64,000 bases of DNA, from positions 5,262,501-5,326,500 of the forward strand of contig NC_008009.1 of NCBI RefSeq assembly GCF_000014005.1. The letters run 5' to 3'. Under the pieces are notes generated by a model, which saw only the letters and a list, made by a program, of their open reading frames with translations, made no database searches and was not told the DNA's origin. Shown here piece after piece: positions 1 to 6,936 of this stretch. How positions within the stretch are numbered: position 1 is the stretch's first letter; every line of letters starts with the position of its first letter. The translations under genes and the position numbers were made by a program. This DNA is from Candidatus Koribacter versatilis Ellin345 (GTDB lineage: Bacteria; Acidobacteriota; Terriglobia; Terriglobales; Acidobacteriaceae).

Positions 1-81
1 CCTGGGGCCGTGTTAACCACGTGTTTAGTTGTACCGGAACTCTGCCCACTTGGCAAGCCAAGTGCCGAAAAATCAATGAGT

Positions 82-99
82 TGCACAGAAAGTTGTGCA
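82..99. promoter_or_regulatory. inverted repeat, candidate operator
   Basis: TGCACA and TGTGCA form a perfect 6-bp inverted repeat around a 6-bp spacer. It lies about 125 bp upstream of the HD-GYP gene in a stretch with no convincing gene. An operator role is only a guess; it could also be chance. Confidence 0.25.
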
Positions 100-223
100 T
101 TTTCGGACGTTTTCTCCCGGCACGGTGTGCACTTCCGTAATCCTCGCCCTTTCGTTCCTAGGAGATACGCCGGGGCGATTGGGGTATATTTCTGCCCAAC
201 CAGTCGGTTCGTACGAAAGGTTT

Positions 224-2284
224 ATGAGCACGCCAGTTCCGACGCAAGAGATGAACGCTGCCGCGCGCCCGGCCGCGATCCTGAGTTACTTCCCCAACGA
301 TCCGGAAGGCGAGCGCTTGCTCCGCGCCATTGCGGAGGCCGAGCTCGTGTCGTTCGATACCCTCGACGAAGAATTCCAGGAAGCGATTGTGATCGTCTGC
401 GTGAACCCAGTGCGGCTCTCGCAGAATATTGCGCGTGCGCGGCGCGAAAACGTGCGCGTGATTGCCATCTCCAATGAGCGCTACGAAGAGCTAGAGATGG
501 ACTCGATCGTTCACGCCTACTTGCCACCAAATACTCCCGCTGCAATTTTGCGTCGCACGGTGGATAGCGCCGTGGCACACGTCATGCTCTGGGACGGTTT
601 CCAGATGCTCGACGACCGCTTTGCCGGCCTGACCCGCGAGATCCACGAACTCAATCGCATTGGCGCCGCACTCAGCGCGGAACACGACACCAATAAGCTG
701 CTCGATTTGATCCTGACCAAATGCCGCGAGCTTACCCGTGCAGACGCCGGATCGCTCTACCTTGTGGAACAAGAGCGCGCGACGGAGCCTCCAGCGCCAA
801 TCGATCCCACGCATGTATCCACGCACGGCCCCAAGGCCGCCGAAGTTCCCGCGCCCGATGTGGAGTCGGCCAGCGGCCGCAAGGTCCTGCGCTTCAAGCT
901 GGCGCAGAACGACAGCGTCTCGATTCCCTTCCGCGAAGTCACGATTCCGATCAGCGAAAAGTCCATCGCGGGCTATGTCGCGTTGCGCGGCGAGATCGTA
1001 AACCTGCGCGACGCTTACGATCTGCCGCACGAAGTTCCGTACGCGATCAACCGCAAGTTCGACGAAGACTCCGGCTATCGCACCTGCTCGATTCTCGCGG
1101 TGCCAATGCGCGACCAGAAAGAAGAGATCGTCGGCGTCATTCAGCTCATCAACGCCAAGAATTTTGCGGACGCGCGCCTCGACTCGCCGCTTGCCGTCGC
1201 CCATGAAGTGATTCCGTTCACCAAGCACCAGCAGGAGATTATTGCGTCGTTGGCGAGCCAGGCCGCCGTAGCGTACGAGAACAGCCAGTTATACGCGAGC
1301 ATCCAGAGACTCTTCGAAGGCTTCGTTAAGGCGAGCGTAACCGCAATTGAAGCTCGCGATCCAACTACGTCGGGCCATTCGTTCCGCGTCGCGAACTTGA
1401 CCGTCGCACTGGCCGAAACTGTAGATCGCTGCGAAGACTCGCTCTTTGGCGACATTACCTTCACCCGTTCGGAGATGAAGGAGATCCGCTACGCTTCGCT
1501 GCTGCATGACTTCGGCAAGGTCGGTGTGCGCGAAGAAGTTCTTATCAAAGCGAAGAAGCTCTACCCCGGGCAGCTCGACTTGATCCAGCAGCGCTTCGAG
1601 TACGTGAAGCGCACGGTTGAGAACGAGAACCTGCAGTCGCGGGTGAATTACCTGCTCGAGAAATCGCGTGACGAGTATCTCGCGAAGCAGACGGAGTACG
1701 ACGGCGAGCTCAAGCAGAAGCTTGAGCAACTCGATCTCTATTACCAGACGATCGTTGCCGCCAACGAGCCCACGGTGCTACCCGAGGGCAGCTTCGACAG
1801 TTTGAAAGGAATCATGCGCACTGCGTTCCACGCCTACAGTGGCGACGAACAACCGCTGCTGCGCGAAGACGAAGTGCTTCTGCTCTCCATCCGCAAAGGC
1901 TCGCTCGACGAAAGCGAACGCCTGCAGATCGAGTCGCACGTGGTGCACACCTACAACTTCCTCAGCAAAATTCCGTGGACGAAAGAGATCAGGCACATCC
2001 CCACCATCGCCCGCGGCCACCACGAAAAACTCAACGGCCTCGGCTACCCATTCAAACTCTCGGCGCCGACGATCCCAATCCAAACCCGCATGATGACCAT
2101 CTCGGACATCTTCGACGCGCTCTCCGCGAGCGACCGTCCGTACAAGAAAGCCGTCAGTCAGGAACGCGCGCTGCAAATCCTCGGCTTCGCAGTAAAAGAC
2201 GGCGAAGTGGATGGCGCGCTGCTCAAACTGTTCATCGACGGCAAAGTGTTCGAGCGGTGGAAGGTCGAACCGTTCCCGTACTAG
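224..2284 (+). CDS. HD-GYP cyclic-di-GMP phosphodiesterase with receiver-like and GAF domains
   Basis: 686-residue cytoplasmic protein expected to hydrolyse the second messenger c-di-GMP. Residues 20-130 resemble a response-regulator receiver fold without an obvious phosphoacceptor motif. A GAF-type sensor region spans about 143-350. The HD-GYP catalytic part follows: HD at 428-429 (LLHDFGKVG), HHE at 599-601 and the GYP signature at 607-609 (HHEKLNGLGYP). The HD-to-HHE distance is about 170 residues, far more than usual, because a charged helical segment of roughly 110-120 residues is inserted. The frame is open from 95, but ATG 224, preceded by AAAGG, gives a cleaner N terminus. The signal sensed by GAF cannot be read. 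Confidence 0.9.
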   Translation: MSTPVPTQEMNAAARPAAILSYFPNDPEGERLLRAIAEAELVSFDTLDEEFQEAIVIVCVNPVRLSQNIARARRENVRVIAISNERYEELEMDSIVHAYLPPNTPAAILRRTVDSAVAHVMLWDGFQMLDDRFAGLTREIHELNRIGAALSAEHDTNKLLDLILTKCRELTRADAGSLYLVEQERATEPPAPIDPTHVSTHGPKAAEVPAPDVESASGRKVLRFKLAQNDSVSIPFREVTIPISEKSIAGYVALRGEIVNLRDAYDLPHEVPYAINRKFDEDSGYRTCSILAVPMRDQKEEIVGVIQLINAKNFADARLDSPLAVAHEVIPFTKHQQEIIASLASQAAVAYENSQLYASIQRLFEGFVKASVTAIEARDPTTSGHSFRVANLTVALAETVDRCEDSLFGDITFTRSEMKEIRYASLLHDFGKVGVREEVLIKAKKLYPGQLDLIQQRFEYVKRTVENENLQSRVNYLLEKSRDEYLAKQTEYDGELKQKLEQLDLYYQTIVAANEPTVLPEGSFDSLKGIMRTAFHAYSGDEQPLLREDEVLLLSIRKGSLDESERLQIESHVVHTYNFLSKIPWTKEIRHIPTIARGHHEKLNGLGYPFKLSAPTIPIQTRMMTISDIFDALSASDRPYKKAVSQERALQILGFAVKDGEVDGALLKLFIDGKVFERWKVEPFPY

Positions 2285-2465
2285 CTCGGGAATTCACAGT
2301 TACGCAGGACGCAGCCACTGAAGGGTTGCATTACGCAAAGCAGCATCTCCGTCCCTATTTCCTCCCAGTCCGTCCCGTCTTTTCCTCTATAGAGCCAGTA
2401 CGTCTCTAATTTTGCTGCGAGCCGGTCTATAACTACTCAGCCAACTGATGGACAGGAGTGTCACC

Positions 2466-3614
2466 GTGAAATTCGCATGGGCCGCAATTCTTCTTCTGAT
2501 GTTCTCGATCGTGGCTGCCGCACAGGAAACTTCGGAAGTCGCGACTCCTCCCAATGGCGACAATCAGCACGCATCCGTCTCGCAATGGATTGGCCCAGTG
2601 AAAATCTCCATCGACTACCACAGTCCCAGGGTCCACAACCCCGCGGAGAACGATCGCACCGGCCACATCTGGGGAGAACTGGTGCACTACGGCTTCGTCG
2701 ACGAGGGCTTTGGCCCGACGCAGGCCGCGCCCTGGCGTGCCGGTGCGAACGAGAGCACCGCCATCACCTTCTCTCACGACGTGAAAGTCGAAGGCAAAGA
2801 CCTGAAGGCCGGGACCTACGCGCTCTTTCTCGATGTGGAGAAAACTAGCCCCTGGCAGTGGATCTTCTCTAACCACCAGGGCTGGGGAAGTTTTCAATAC
2901 GATCGCAAGGATGACGTTCTGCGCGTCCCCGTCGCTGCGCAGGACGCACCGTTCACCGAATTCCTCACGTACGGCTTCGACGATCGCCGGCCGGATTCCG
3001 CGGTGGCTTACCTGCAATGGGAAAAGAAGCGGGTCCCCTTCAAAGTTGAGGTTCCCAATGTGAAGGCGCTCTATGTCGCGAAGATGCGTCAGGACCTGCA
3101 ATCGTGGGCGGGATTCAACTACCAGGACTGGCAGACCGCCGCGCAATTCTGTGCAGATAACAAGATCAATCTCGAGGAAGCGCTGACCTGGGCGGACAAG
3201 GCGATCAACGGCCCATTCCGTGGCGCGACCATTGGACACGAGGAGTTTGCCACTCTCTCCACCAAAGCAGCCGTGCTGAGCGCCATGGGCCGTGAAGCGG
3301 ATGCCGACAGCGTGATGGACAAAGCCCTGCATCTGCGCGCAACCGACGCGTACTCCGTTTATGCCTATGGCATGGGACTACTGCGCAACGACAAAAAAGA
3401 CAAAGCGATGAAGGCATTCACGTTCAATCAGCAGCAACATCCGGAAGACAAGTTCTGGACCGCGCTGGGACTCGCTCGCGGCTACTCCGCTAACGGCGAC
3501 AAGAAGAATGCAATCGCGAATTGGGAAATCGTGGTGAAGAACGTGCCCGCCAACCTGAGCAACCGAACCGCCGGATACGAGGCAGCGCTGAAGAAATTGA
3601 AAGAGGCGATCTGA
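2466..3614 (+). CDS. secreted DUF2911 protein with TPR-like C-terminal region
   Basis: 382 residues. The start is GTG 2466, not the upstream ATG 2448, because AGGAG at 2454-2458 sits 7 bases before it and the product then begins with a clean signal peptide ending near AAAQ. The mature N-terminal half (about 35-185) matches DUF2911, a family common in Acidobacteria and Bacteroidetes with no established activity. The C-terminal half (about 225-370) is helical with TPR-like repeats. It is probably periplasmic or surface exposed. It stands alone, so neighbours give no hint of its substrate or partner. Confidence 0.85.
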   Translation: MKFAWAAILLLMFSIVAAAQETSEVATPPNGDNQHASVSQWIGPVKISIDYHSPRVHNPAENDRTGHIWGELVHYGFVDEGFGPTQAAPWRAGANESTAITFSHDVKVEGKDLKAGTYALFLDVEKTSPWQWIFSNHQGWGSFQYDRKDDVLRVPVAAQDAPFTEFLTYGFDDRRPDSAVAYLQWEKKRVPFKVEVPNVKALYVAKMRQDLQSWAGFNYQDWQTAAQFCADNKINLEEALTWADKAINGPFRGATIGHEEFATLSTKAAVLSAMGREADADSVMDKALHLRATDAYSVYAYGMGLLRNDKKDKAMKAFTFNQQQHPEDKFWTALGLARGYSANGDKKNAIANWEIVVKNVPANLSNRTAGYEAALKKLKEAI

Positions 3615-3672
3615 GAGGTTGTGGCCAAAAGCGGCGAAGTCGTTACCTTGGTGCGACAGCACTGAGGAATCC

Positions 3673-3707
3673 TTGACCGCCTCCCCTAAAGTAGTTAAAA
3701 TCACTAC
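3673..3707 (+). promoter_or_regulatory. promoter and operator of the Phd/PIN toxin-antitoxin pair
   Basis: TTGACC (3673-3678) and TAAAAT (3696-3701) are separated by 17 bp. The -10 box lies inside a perfect inverted repeat GTAGT-N7-ACTAC (3691-3707) that ends right at the antitoxin ATG. The predicted transcription start falls on or next to the ATG, implying a leaderless mRNA. The repeat is a natural autoregulatory operator for a Phd/YefM-type antitoxin. Confidence 0.6.
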
Positions 3708-3947
3708 ATGGATAAGCACGTATCGGCTGCGGATGCGAACCGCGAGTTTTCGCGCCTTCTGCAACAGGTGAAGAAGGGCGAATCCTTCGTCGTAACCAGC
3801 CACGGAAAGCCGGTTGCCAAGATCACACCTTTCGACCACGACACTCGGGTCTCGCAAAGTGCCTGGAAACTCCTGCTCGCTCGGTTCGCCGCGACGCCTG
3901 CGCGCGATGTCGGACGCTTGACCCGCGATGAGCTCTACGACGAATAG
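3708..3947 (+). CDS. Phd/YefM-family antitoxin
   Basis: 79 residues. The N-terminal region (SAADANREFSRLLQQVKKG, then SHGKPVAKITPF) is the classic Phd/YefM DNA-binding fold. The C-terminal third is the variable toxin-binding tail. It is followed after 4 bases by a PIN-domain gene, the usual type II antitoxin-toxin order. The protein probably neutralises the PIN nuclease and represses its own promoter through the inverted repeat just upstream. No ribosome binding site is visible, in keeping with leaderless translation. Confidence 0.88.
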   Translation: MDKHVSAADANREFSRLLQQVKKGESFVVTSHGKPVAKITPFDHDTRVSQSAWKLLLARFAATPARDVGRLTRDELYDE

Positions 3948-3951
3948 AACG

Positions 3952-4395
3952 ATGCGCATAGGCTTGGACACGAACGTTTTGTTTTATGCCGAAGGACTCA
4001 ACGGCGAAGTCAAACAGCGCGCGATTCTCGATATCCTGACCGCCCTTCCCCAGGATCGGATCGTAGTTCCGGTTCAATGCCTCGGAGAATTCTTTCACGC
4101 CTTGGTGCGAAAGGGTGGGTACTCTCGTCGGGAGGCTCAGCTTGCCGTGATGGCCGTGCAGGACTCTACCGCCGTCGCCGACACCACGGCGGAGGTTCTA
4201 CTCGCCGCGGCAGATCTGGCAGCACAGCACCAATTCACGATTTGGGATTCGGTCGTTATGGCAGCGGCGTCGCGCGCCGGCTGCAGGTTGCTTCTTTCCG
4301 AGGATCTTCAGGATGGCTTCACGTGGTCTGGCCTCACGATTGCCAACCCGCTTGCAGCGAAAATCCACCCATTGCTCGAGTCACTTCTGCACTAG
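3952..4395 (+). CDS. PIN-domain toxin (VapC-like ribonuclease)
   Basis: 147 residues starting at ATG 3952; an in-frame ATG at 3928 would overlap the antitoxin by 20 bases. The chosen start places the first conserved acidic residue at D6 in LDTNVL, as is normal for the family. The other acidic residues of a Mg2+-dependent PIN active site are visible at E46 (LGEFFHAL), D99 (IWDSVVMAA) and E117/D118 (LLLSEDLQDG). VapC-type proteins cleave RNA, often tRNA, when released from the antitoxin. All catalytic positions look intact, so this is probably an active toxin. Confidence 0.87.
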   Translation: MRIGLDTNVLFYAEGLNGEVKQRAILDILTALPQDRIVVPVQCLGEFFHALVRKGGYSRREAQLAVMAVQDSTAVADTTAEVLLAAADLAAQHQFTIWDSVVMAAASRAGCRLLLSEDLQDGFTWSGLTIANPLAAKIHPLLESLLH

Positions 4396-4419
4396 ATTCC
4401 GGCACGCGAGCCGCCGCGC

Positions 4420-5388
4420 TCACCGTTTCGAAACCGAATTCGACCCGTAGTTCACGGCCCAGACATTGGCGCCGTCGAACGCGAGGGCGTAGGGCTGTTT
4501 GCCGACGGGGTAGTTGGTGACCGTCGTCCCACCGTCAATCCAATCAATTTTCGACAGCGACGAACTGGAAGAGTTTGCCACCCATACGTCATGCCCGTCG
4601 TAGATGACGCCTCGCGGCACAAGTCCCACCGGAATTGTGGCATTGACGCTTCCGTCAAGGAGCATAAGGACCGCCGTGTTGCTTCCTGCGTTCGTCACGA
4701 CCATCAAACGGGCGCCCCCGTAAATCGGCTCCGGCACAAACGCGATTCCCCACGGCTGTGACCCGCCGGACGAATACGTCCCAATCACCGCTCCGGTCTG
4801 CGTATTGAGCTTCGAGACGGTGTTGTCGCCGAAGTTGGTGACCCAGATATCGGTACCATCGAAAGCTACGTTCATCGGTTCCTTGCCGATGGGGAAACAG
4901 GTAGCAAAGGCGCCGTCGATGGCGCGGATGCGGGTGACACAGTTATGCGGCTGGTTGGCAATCCACATGTATGTGCCGTCGAACGCGATACCTCGCGAAC
5001 CGTACTTGATCGGGTAAGAAATGGGCGATCCGCCGGATGGGCGGAACTTGTAGACCGCGCTATCCGGGTAACTCGTGACCCACATATATTCGCCATCGTA
5101 AGCGAGGGCCCATGGCGATGTGCCAACCGAACCGGGCCCCAGAGCGGCTCCCGAACCGTCGAAGGTGTTTAGGGGGATGACTCTGCCATCGCCGGAGCTC
5201 GCAATCCAGATGTGCTGTCCATCAAATGCGATCCCGGCGGGGGCGGCGCCGTAGCTAAACGTGGGCACCGTAGTGGGCGCGTACTTCAGGAGGGCGATTT
5301 CGGCAACCGTGTATGAGGGTGCTGCTTGTGCGAAAACACAGATCGGAGCAACTAGGAGGAGAAGCAGCAGCGCATAGCGTTTCAGCAT
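4420..5388 (-). CDS. secreted beta-propeller protein (NHL/Vgb-like repeats)
   Basis: 322 residues with a signal peptide (LLLLLVAPICVFAQA). The mature part is built from about seven repeats of roughly 40 residues with cores such as GIAFDGTYMWIANQ, LAFDGANVWAVN and VAFDGTDIWVTN, each followed by a serine/valine-rich strand. This pattern is typical of NHL, YVTN and virginiamycin-B-lyase-like propellers. The repeats cover nearly the whole chain, so it is probably a single extracytoplasmic propeller with a binding role. No catalytic motif was recognised. It lies downstream of the dispersed element at 5.5 kb, which occupies its promoter region. Confidence 0.82.
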   Translation of the reverse strand: MLKRYALLLLLLVAPICVFAQAAPSYTVAEIALLKYAPTTVPTFSYGAAPAGIAFDGQHIWIASSGDGRVIPLNTFDGSGAALGPGSVGTSPWALAYDGEYMWVTSYPDSAVYKFRPSGGSPISYPIKYGSRGIAFDGTYMWIANQPHNCVTRIRAIDGAFATCFPIGKEPMNVAFDGTDIWVTNFGDNTVSKLNTQTGAVIGTYSSGGSQPWGIAFVPEPIYGGARLMVVTNAGSNTAVLMLLDGSVNATIPVGLVPRGVIYDGHDVWVANSSSSSLSKIDWIDGGTTVTNYPVGKQPYALAFDGANVWAVNYGSNSVSKR

Positions 5389-5490
5389 GAAGGCCTCCAG
5401 AGCTGGATTGGCGAACGCAGTATAGTCAGCTGAACGCAGCCTTCAAGATGAATTCGGAAGCAGCCATCATTGAGGTCCGAATAAGAAACG

Positions 5491-5600
5491 GTGTGATCCA
5501 TCTCACGCGCACCCGTGCGGCAGCTCACATCCTTCGTGACACCATCTGATTAACATGCCCTACTGGGGCATTCCCAAACGCAACCCAGCTCTTTGACAAC
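5491..5600 (+). repeat. dispersed intergenic element copy A, module 1
   Basis: A 110-bp segment that aligns without length change to 38481-38590. It begins with TGTGA-N6-TCACG (5492-5507) and a second CRP-like half-matched site CGTGC-N6-TCACA (5514-5529), whose centre is 22 bp further on. It ends with the boxA-like sequence GCTCTTTGACAAC. The rest of the 5389-5796 gap holds module 2 and nothing recognisable as coding. Confidence 0.75.
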
Positions 5601-5647
5601 ATCGAGGCCCACCGGTCCGCCTGAACACGATTTCGACGCTACTAAGT

Positions 5648-5760
5648 CTTTTGTTTGGAATATTTTGCCTATAACTCCTTTCGATGGAATATTTTGCAGG
5701 CTATGCAATAGCTAAGTCTCGCGTTTTGAAGAATTTGCGATTTTTTAGAGGGGAGGGGGT
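5648..5760 (+). repeat. dispersed intergenic element copy A, module 2 (three iterons)
   Basis: Three related 21-bp units start at 5648, 5677 and 5718, with the shared core TGGAATATTTTGC or TTGAAGAATTTGC. Starts are offset by 29 and 41 bp, exactly as in the copy at 38806. The module ends in a G-rich purine tract. It lies between the Ca2+/H+ antiporter and the beta-propeller gene. Confidence 0.75.
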
Positions 5761-5796
5761 ACTCTTGAGGCAACGGGCTCTTCCAGCGTCTGATCG

Positions 5797-6891
5797 CTAG
5801 GGAACGAAGGCCAGGAACAGGAAGGCGGCGAGCAGCACGAGATGCACAATGCCTTGCAGCACAGTGGTGCGTCCGGTCCCGAGGGTGACGAGACTCATTA
5901 CCAGCGTTAGCCCCAGCAATACCGACTCGGTGCGTCCCAGGCCCAGGATGATCGGTTTGTGAAGAGCAATTGCAACTGCGGCCGTGGCGGGAATCGTGAG
6001 GCCGATCGTGGCCAGCGCGGAACCAAGAGCTAGGTTCATGCTGGTTTGAATGCGATTAGCTCGCGCCGCTCGCACCGCCGCCAGGCCCTCGGGAAGCAGC
6101 ACCACGCCGGCAATCAGGATGCCGACGACGCTCTTAGGGGCGCCGGCATTTTCAATCATCTTCTCCACCGCTGGCGTAATCGATTTTGCCAGCGCAACCA
6201 CGGCCACGAGTGAGACCAGCAACAGTCCGGAACTGGCCAAAGTCATGCGGTTGCTCGGCGGCGGCGTGTGCGCTTCTTCTGCACCAGAGCCTTCGGCGGG
6301 CAGGAAGTAATCGCGATGGCGGACCGTCTGTACGAAGACGAACGAGCCATACAGCACCAGGGAGGCCGCGGCGGCGAACACCAGTTGCGCGGAACTGAAC
6401 GTCCCCACGCCGGTGGTAGTGGTGATGTTCGGAAAGACCAGGGTGAGGGTGCTCAGGGCGATGAGCACGGAGAGCGCCGCGTTCGTGCCCTGCAGTTGAA
6501 ATCCCTGCTCGCGGTGTCGGACGCCTCCCGCTAAAAGGCAGAGACCAACGATCCCGTTGCAAACGATCATGACGGCAGCAAACACGGTGTCGCGGGCAAC
6601 CTGGGCTTTTTCCGGACCGCTCGAAATCATCATTGAAGCAATCAGCGCTACTTCAATGATCGTAACTGCGAGCGCCAGGACCAGCGTTCCAAATGGCTCG
6701 CCGACCCGGTGGGCGATCAACTCGGCGTGATACACCGCAGCAAAAACAACCGCGAAGATCGCAAGACCTTCGACCGTCGCCAACCACACGTTGCCGCGAA
6801 GGAAAATCCCTGCCACGAGCAAGGCCCAGCCAAACAACGGCCAAGCCATCGCCCACCACGGCATTTTTGAAGTGCTCACACCCATCACCAC
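5797..6891 (-). CDS. chaA: Ca2+/H+ antiporter, CaCA superfamily (ChaA-like)
   Basis: 364 residues from GTG 6891, or 362 from the ATG at 6885; no strong ribosome binding site decides between them. It is an inner-membrane protein with about ten hydrophobic segments. The two exchanger repeats show the acidic signature helices: GEPFGTLVLALAVTIIEV in the first half and LLPEGLAAVRAARAN in the second. These match the ChaA/Cax branch, which exports Ca2+ (and in some cases Na+ or K+) in exchange for protons. A hydrophilic loop of about 25 residues separates the halves. It is a single gene with no obvious partner. Confidence 0.88.
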   Translation of the reverse strand: MVMGVSTSKMPWWAMAWPLFGWALLVAGIFLRGNVWLATVEGLAIFAVVFAAVYHAELIAHRVGEPFGTLVLALAVTIIEVALIASMMISSGPEKAQVARDTVFAAVMIVCNGIVGLCLLAGGVRHREQGFQLQGTNAALSVLIALSTLTLVFPNITTTTGVGTFSSAQLVFAAAASLVLYGSFVFVQTVRHRDYFLPAEGSGAEEAHTPPPSNRMTLASSGLLLVSLVAVVALAKSITPAVEKMIENAGAPKSVVGILIAGVVLLPEGLAAVRAARANRIQTSMNLALGSALATIGLTIPATAAVAIALHKPIILGLGRTESVLLGLTLVMSLVTLGTGRTTVLQGIVHLVLLAAFLFLAFVP

Positions 6892-6936
6892 GCATTATCG
6901 CAGTGTTGGGTTGAACACGGTAACGCGATTCCGGAC

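Noticed and set aside
5588-5600. Leader of an rRNA operon, because of the boxA-like sequence
   Set aside because: No rRNA or tRNA follows on either strand, and the same sequence recurs in copy B within another intergenic repeat.
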